DNA of 64,000 nt from Neckera pumila (Eukaryota; Streptophyta; Bryopsida; Hypnales; Neckeraceae), in NCBI GenBank assembly GCA_963969595.1, contig OZ018414.1, positions 20,939,660-21,003,659 on the forward strand, read 5' to 3'. Shown in pieces: positions 60,775-64,000 of this stretch. Made by a program: the position numbers and the translations under genes. Each line of letters opens with the position of its first letter. Position 1 is the first letter of the stretch. The notes under the pieces are model-generated. The model did not search any database and was not told where the DNA came from. It saw nothing but the letters and a program-made list of their open reading frames with translations.

Positions 60775-61368
60775 TAGCGACGAGTGTCTGGAAGCCTTAG
60801 CCTGAAAGAGCTGCTGCCCTCCAGAAGCAGGCACAAACTATGATAGATTTGGGTGGTTCTCTCGGGGCCTTGGTCCACCTGGACGCTGCAGACAGGCTAG
60901 AGCCAGATAATGTTGCAACGCTTCATGCTCGAAAATATGCAAGATTTATGGCAAATGATGTTCCTGGAGCGTATCGAGACTACAATCGAGGACTTGAGCT
61001 GGATCCAAGCCATGCTAAAACATTGGTTTCTCGTGCAACGATGAGGCAAAGTATTCAGCCGTACGACCTCTCGAGAAGGAGCTCTTGCTGATTGTGAGAA
61101 GGCCCTTGCGATTTGCGGTGCTGGAGCTTCTCGAAACAGCTCAATCCCATTACAAATGCGAGGATTGGTCAAATGTAAGATGGGAGACTTCGACGGTGCC
61201 TTAGCTCAGTTAGCTGACTTGGATTTTTCCCACCAAATTGTTGCAGATCCGAATACCTTACGATACAAGGAAGGGTTGCTGAAATGGAAGCTGAGAGATT
61301 TTGAAGGCGCTTTGGACGAGCTTGGCTTATCATGGTTCCTGCTCCCGGATGACAGTCCTCTAAGCTAA
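60775..61368 (+). pseudogene. TPR-repeat tail of the broken NLR gene
   Basis: Tetratricopeptide-like units follow the LRR relic on the same strand: GALVHLDAADRLEPDN (about 60867), GAYRDYNRGLELDPSHA (about 60966), then in a shifted frame EGALADCEKALAIC (about 61075), FDGALAQL (about 61190) and FEGALDEL (about 61301), ending at a stop at 61368. The frame changes near 61050. NB-LRR followed by TPR units of this kind is, from memory, a feature of moss receptors, so I read this as the C-terminal part of the same ancestral gene rather than a separate one. Confidence 0.65.
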
Positions 61369-61904
61369 GATACAGGGGAAACTTGAGAGGCAATTATATT
61401 CGATTTGCATCGCATGATCCACAGTTAATAAATGTCTAGATAATTGACGACTTGCTCTACCAATAGCTCTTTTTTTGAGGCCGTTTGAGATTGATGATAA
61501 GAAATGGATTGCAGGGATAGATGTTCCAAGGATGCGAGGGCTGGATGTTCTGTAAACTTCTACACTTTTGTAACTAATTTGAATATATTACAAATAGTGG
61601 GCCTTTTTGTAAATTAGTGTCACGTGCACTATTAGGATCAACCAGTGAACCCAGAAATCGATCCAAGGTGTAGGATTGAAAAGCCATATAGCACCTGTTG
61701 TTTTATTCGTTAATCTCATGTCCCAAATGTACAGTTGCGAATTCCATGTACATACATTTCAGGACCTTTTGTGTGTCAAAGCACAGCCAGAAAACTTATC
61801 TACAGATATTAACAGTCTGAACTTTCTTTTCGAGTTCTTTATTCTACTTCCAAGTTGGACAATCAAATCCCCACAATTTGTGCAGATGCCTATGCAGGTC
61901 TGCA

Positions 61905-64000
61905 TTAAAGCCGAGAGCGACGACCGCTTCCACGCTTAGTCTCCACAAGCTGCTCCACCACGGCCGGGTCTGCAAGAGAGCTGATATCACCCTGTACAAC
62001 AAGCATCACCCAAAGATGATGAACACTCATTACATTATCAAGCAACTTGGGGTGTCATAGAGGATCAAGCAGAAAAAGGTAATATGTCCACCAGACTAGT
62101 GGGAACTAACGAGTCGATGTTCATCTTTTGCTGCAACTCCCCATTGCACCTTTTCACTTTCCCTCCTAAAGGACTAAGGTGTCCAATTTTGGCCTCATGT
62201 TTTTTGAGCCAAGTCTTTTGTGGGCTTTGAATTGGCCCTTATCAAACCTGGAATCCTTCGACCTTTAAGGGAAGCTTAACCCCTTAAGGATCAGCTCCAT
62301 TGTCATATGTTCAAGCTCAATTTAGCTCTTAGATTATTATTGTGAAAATGAAGTGGTCAATATAACAAAACAATCCAATTAATTTGAATATTTTTTCTGA
62401 AGGTATAAGTAGAAATGAAAAATAGCTTTGGGATTTCTCAAGTCAAGCTGCGCTTCCTTAGATTAACCATAAATTAAAAATGGATCTTTTGAACACTGCA
62501 ATTGAGTTTCTTCAAGGTGCATCCAGTTTTTGGATGAAGTGACCTTTTGGGGTTGAAAATCTATAAGATCTTCTGTTGAAGGGAGCCTTGAGCCTTAAAA
62601 TAGTATTTTAAAACTTGAGTGTGGTTATAATTGTTTTTAAGTTTTGTTTTTACTACTTTAAATCTTTATTTTATATTGCATATTTTTGTATGGACATGAC
62701 ATTCTTTAGGGACCTACTACCACACCTAAGGACCTAAGCGCATTATTTTGGATTGAATAAAATGTTAATATAAAGTTTGCTTGATAACTTGCTATCTTGC
62801 TATTGGTAAAAGAGCGAAGAGCGTTGTACAGGAGTAGAAGAATGATGAAAATTTGGGAACGTAGCCAATCTTAGGCTCGTCTGGTCAGAACGCAATTTTG
62901 ATTCTCAATGTTGGTGTAGTCTTTCAAGGGCTAAGGAATGTTACGGAATCTGTTGCAGGGAAGGAAAGTTTACCAGGTCATTGAATTGGTTCGCTGCAAT
63001 CTTTCGAAGAACGCGACGCATGATTTTTCCACTACGAGTCTTTGGCAGTCCAGGAGCCCATTGAATTACGTCTGGCACCGCAAAGGATCCGATCTGTCAC
63101 ACACCAGGTGTGATCATAGATGTCATTCACCGGAAACTGAACAACAACGTTACATTAATTTCTCCTATTATCGACTTGGATTTAGGAAATTGATTTGCCA
63201 AAGTCACACTATTTAAATTAGTGCAGGCTGAAATATTTTTGTACTGTATTTATATACAGTGACACTGATTTTGCAGGTGATATTAATTTTCCGCCGTAGA
63301 AAAAAACAGTGTAATTGTGAAATTCTACCAACAGTGTTTTTTCACACTGTTTTCAACAAATTCAACAAACTTTGTTGAACTCAATAAACCCACAAGTGTT
63401 CAACCCTTTTCAATACAAGTGACTTCACGAACAGGAATGTCATGAGCTATTCTCATAAAGCTACTTGCCTACTAGTTTTTGACAAATCAATAGGTTTTAA
63501 GTACGTGACACACTTTCCTTACGTTTAGCTAGTAATTAGGAAAACAAATTTTGAATAACTAGTCCAGCATCAAGTGCTGGCACCCACCAATGCAAGTGTG
63601 CAACTGAATTTCAAGAGGCTTGATGATCACTACCAACGGATGAATGAAAAAATAATATGAAGAAAATGCCTGAAATGTGATTTTGGTGGCAACTCACCTC
63701 CCTTCTGACAGCAGCCTTGATCTCATTCTTGAGTTCTTCTGTGGGACTGGCACCCTCCACCAAAGTAACAAAAGCATATATCCCTTGCCCTTTAACCTGC
63801 AACAAATCGGTCTTGGATTCATCACCTACGTAATTCTGTGGTAAAATTGGACGAAGGCATTGACTATATTTTGGGCTATATGAATTCAAATTTGGATTCA
63901 TTGGATCAAATTTGATATTACGTGATCTACCTGGGGAAGTTCAAATAGGACCAGTTCAACACCTCTACACTCTCCACAGGCTGACCATTTCTGTGACCCC
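61905..64000 (-). CDS. ACS: Acetyl-CoA synthetase, last three exons (partial)
   Basis: The C-terminal domain of an AMP-forming acetate-CoA ligase, which activates acetate with ATP and CoA. Exons on the minus strand: 63796-63698 ([15 protein letters not shown]...), 63093-62974 ([20 protein letters not shown] then SGKIMRR) and 61991-61905 ([17 protein letters not shown]...), all phase 0 with GT-AG junctions; stop at 61905-61907. The conserved lysine of PKTRSGK, which makes the adenylate and is the acetylation site in bacterial Acs, is present. The preceding exon is not in 63797-64000, so the gene continues off the right edge. The protein ends Arg-Arg-Ser-Arg-Leu; SRL is an accepted type-1 peroxisomal signal. 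The Arabidopsis ACS is reported as plastidic, so a peroxisomal location here is inference. Confidence 0.92.

Noticed and set aside
1..64000. CRISPR arrays, rRNA and tRNA genes
   Set aside because: No regularly spaced short direct repeats with unique spacers, no recognisable rRNA segment, and no tRNA cloverleaf noticed; eukaryotic context. A dedicated tRNA scan could still find one.
63860..64000. A further upstream exon of the acetyl-CoA synthetase at the right edge
   Set aside because: Minus-strand translations of this stretch do not match the expected segment preceding VKGQGIYAF; it appears to be intron.

Overview
This is nuclear DNA of a land plant, most likely a moss or other bryophyte. 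The genes have many spliceosomal GT-AG introns, and the recognisable proteins are plant-specific: an R2R3-MYB, a COR413 membrane protein, a plastid-type J-protein with a ferredoxin domain, a plant NLR and a plant-type acetyl-CoA synthetase. The NLR relic has an NB-ARC/LRR body followed by TPR repeats, a combination I associate with moss immune receptors. That placement is inference, and I do not name a species. Intergenic DNA is very AT-rich and packed with small decayed transposable elements.

Layout. 1-12.2 kb: no recognised gene; dispersed repeats and MITE-like elements. 12.3-17.1 kb (+): complete four-exon R2R3-MYB gene of the MYB80/MYB35 type (587 aa), with a TATA box, an array of roughly 180-bp tandem repeats in its last intron and a protein-level repeat in the last exon. 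17.4-29.6 kb: a field of elements bounded by TTAA, plus a transposase relic. 30.3-32.2 kb (+): complete four-exon COR413 plasma-membrane-type gene (208 aa), with tandem repeats in intron 1 and just past its stop. 33-42 kb: more inverted-repeat elements, including a 746-bp foldback. 42.6-46.2 kb (-): complete nine-exon DnaJ plus [4Fe-4S] ferredoxin gene (355 aa), with a perfect 73-bp inverted repeat in one intron. 47-57 kb: TTAA elements and a heavily decayed Ty3/gypsy retrotransposon that carries a nested TTAA-type element. 59.2-61.4 kb (+): broken NLR-TPR gene. 61.9-64 kb (-): the last three exons of an acetyl-CoA synthetase gene that runs off the right edge and ends in Ser-Arg-Leu, a possible peroxisomal signal.

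The genes do not form a functional cluster; each is a separate transcription unit with a different role (development, stress membrane protein, plastid redox/chaperone, immunity, acetate activation). Two genome-level patterns stand out. One is a dense family of non-autonomous elements with TTAA at both ends and CCC(C/T)TAAAGG termini. The other is a recurrence, at five gene-associated places with unrelated sequences, of tandem duplications whose unit is 174-196 bp, close to a plant nucleosome repeat length. Exon boundaries were read by eye from splice signals, reading frame and family resemblance. All three full gene models keep frame across every junction.
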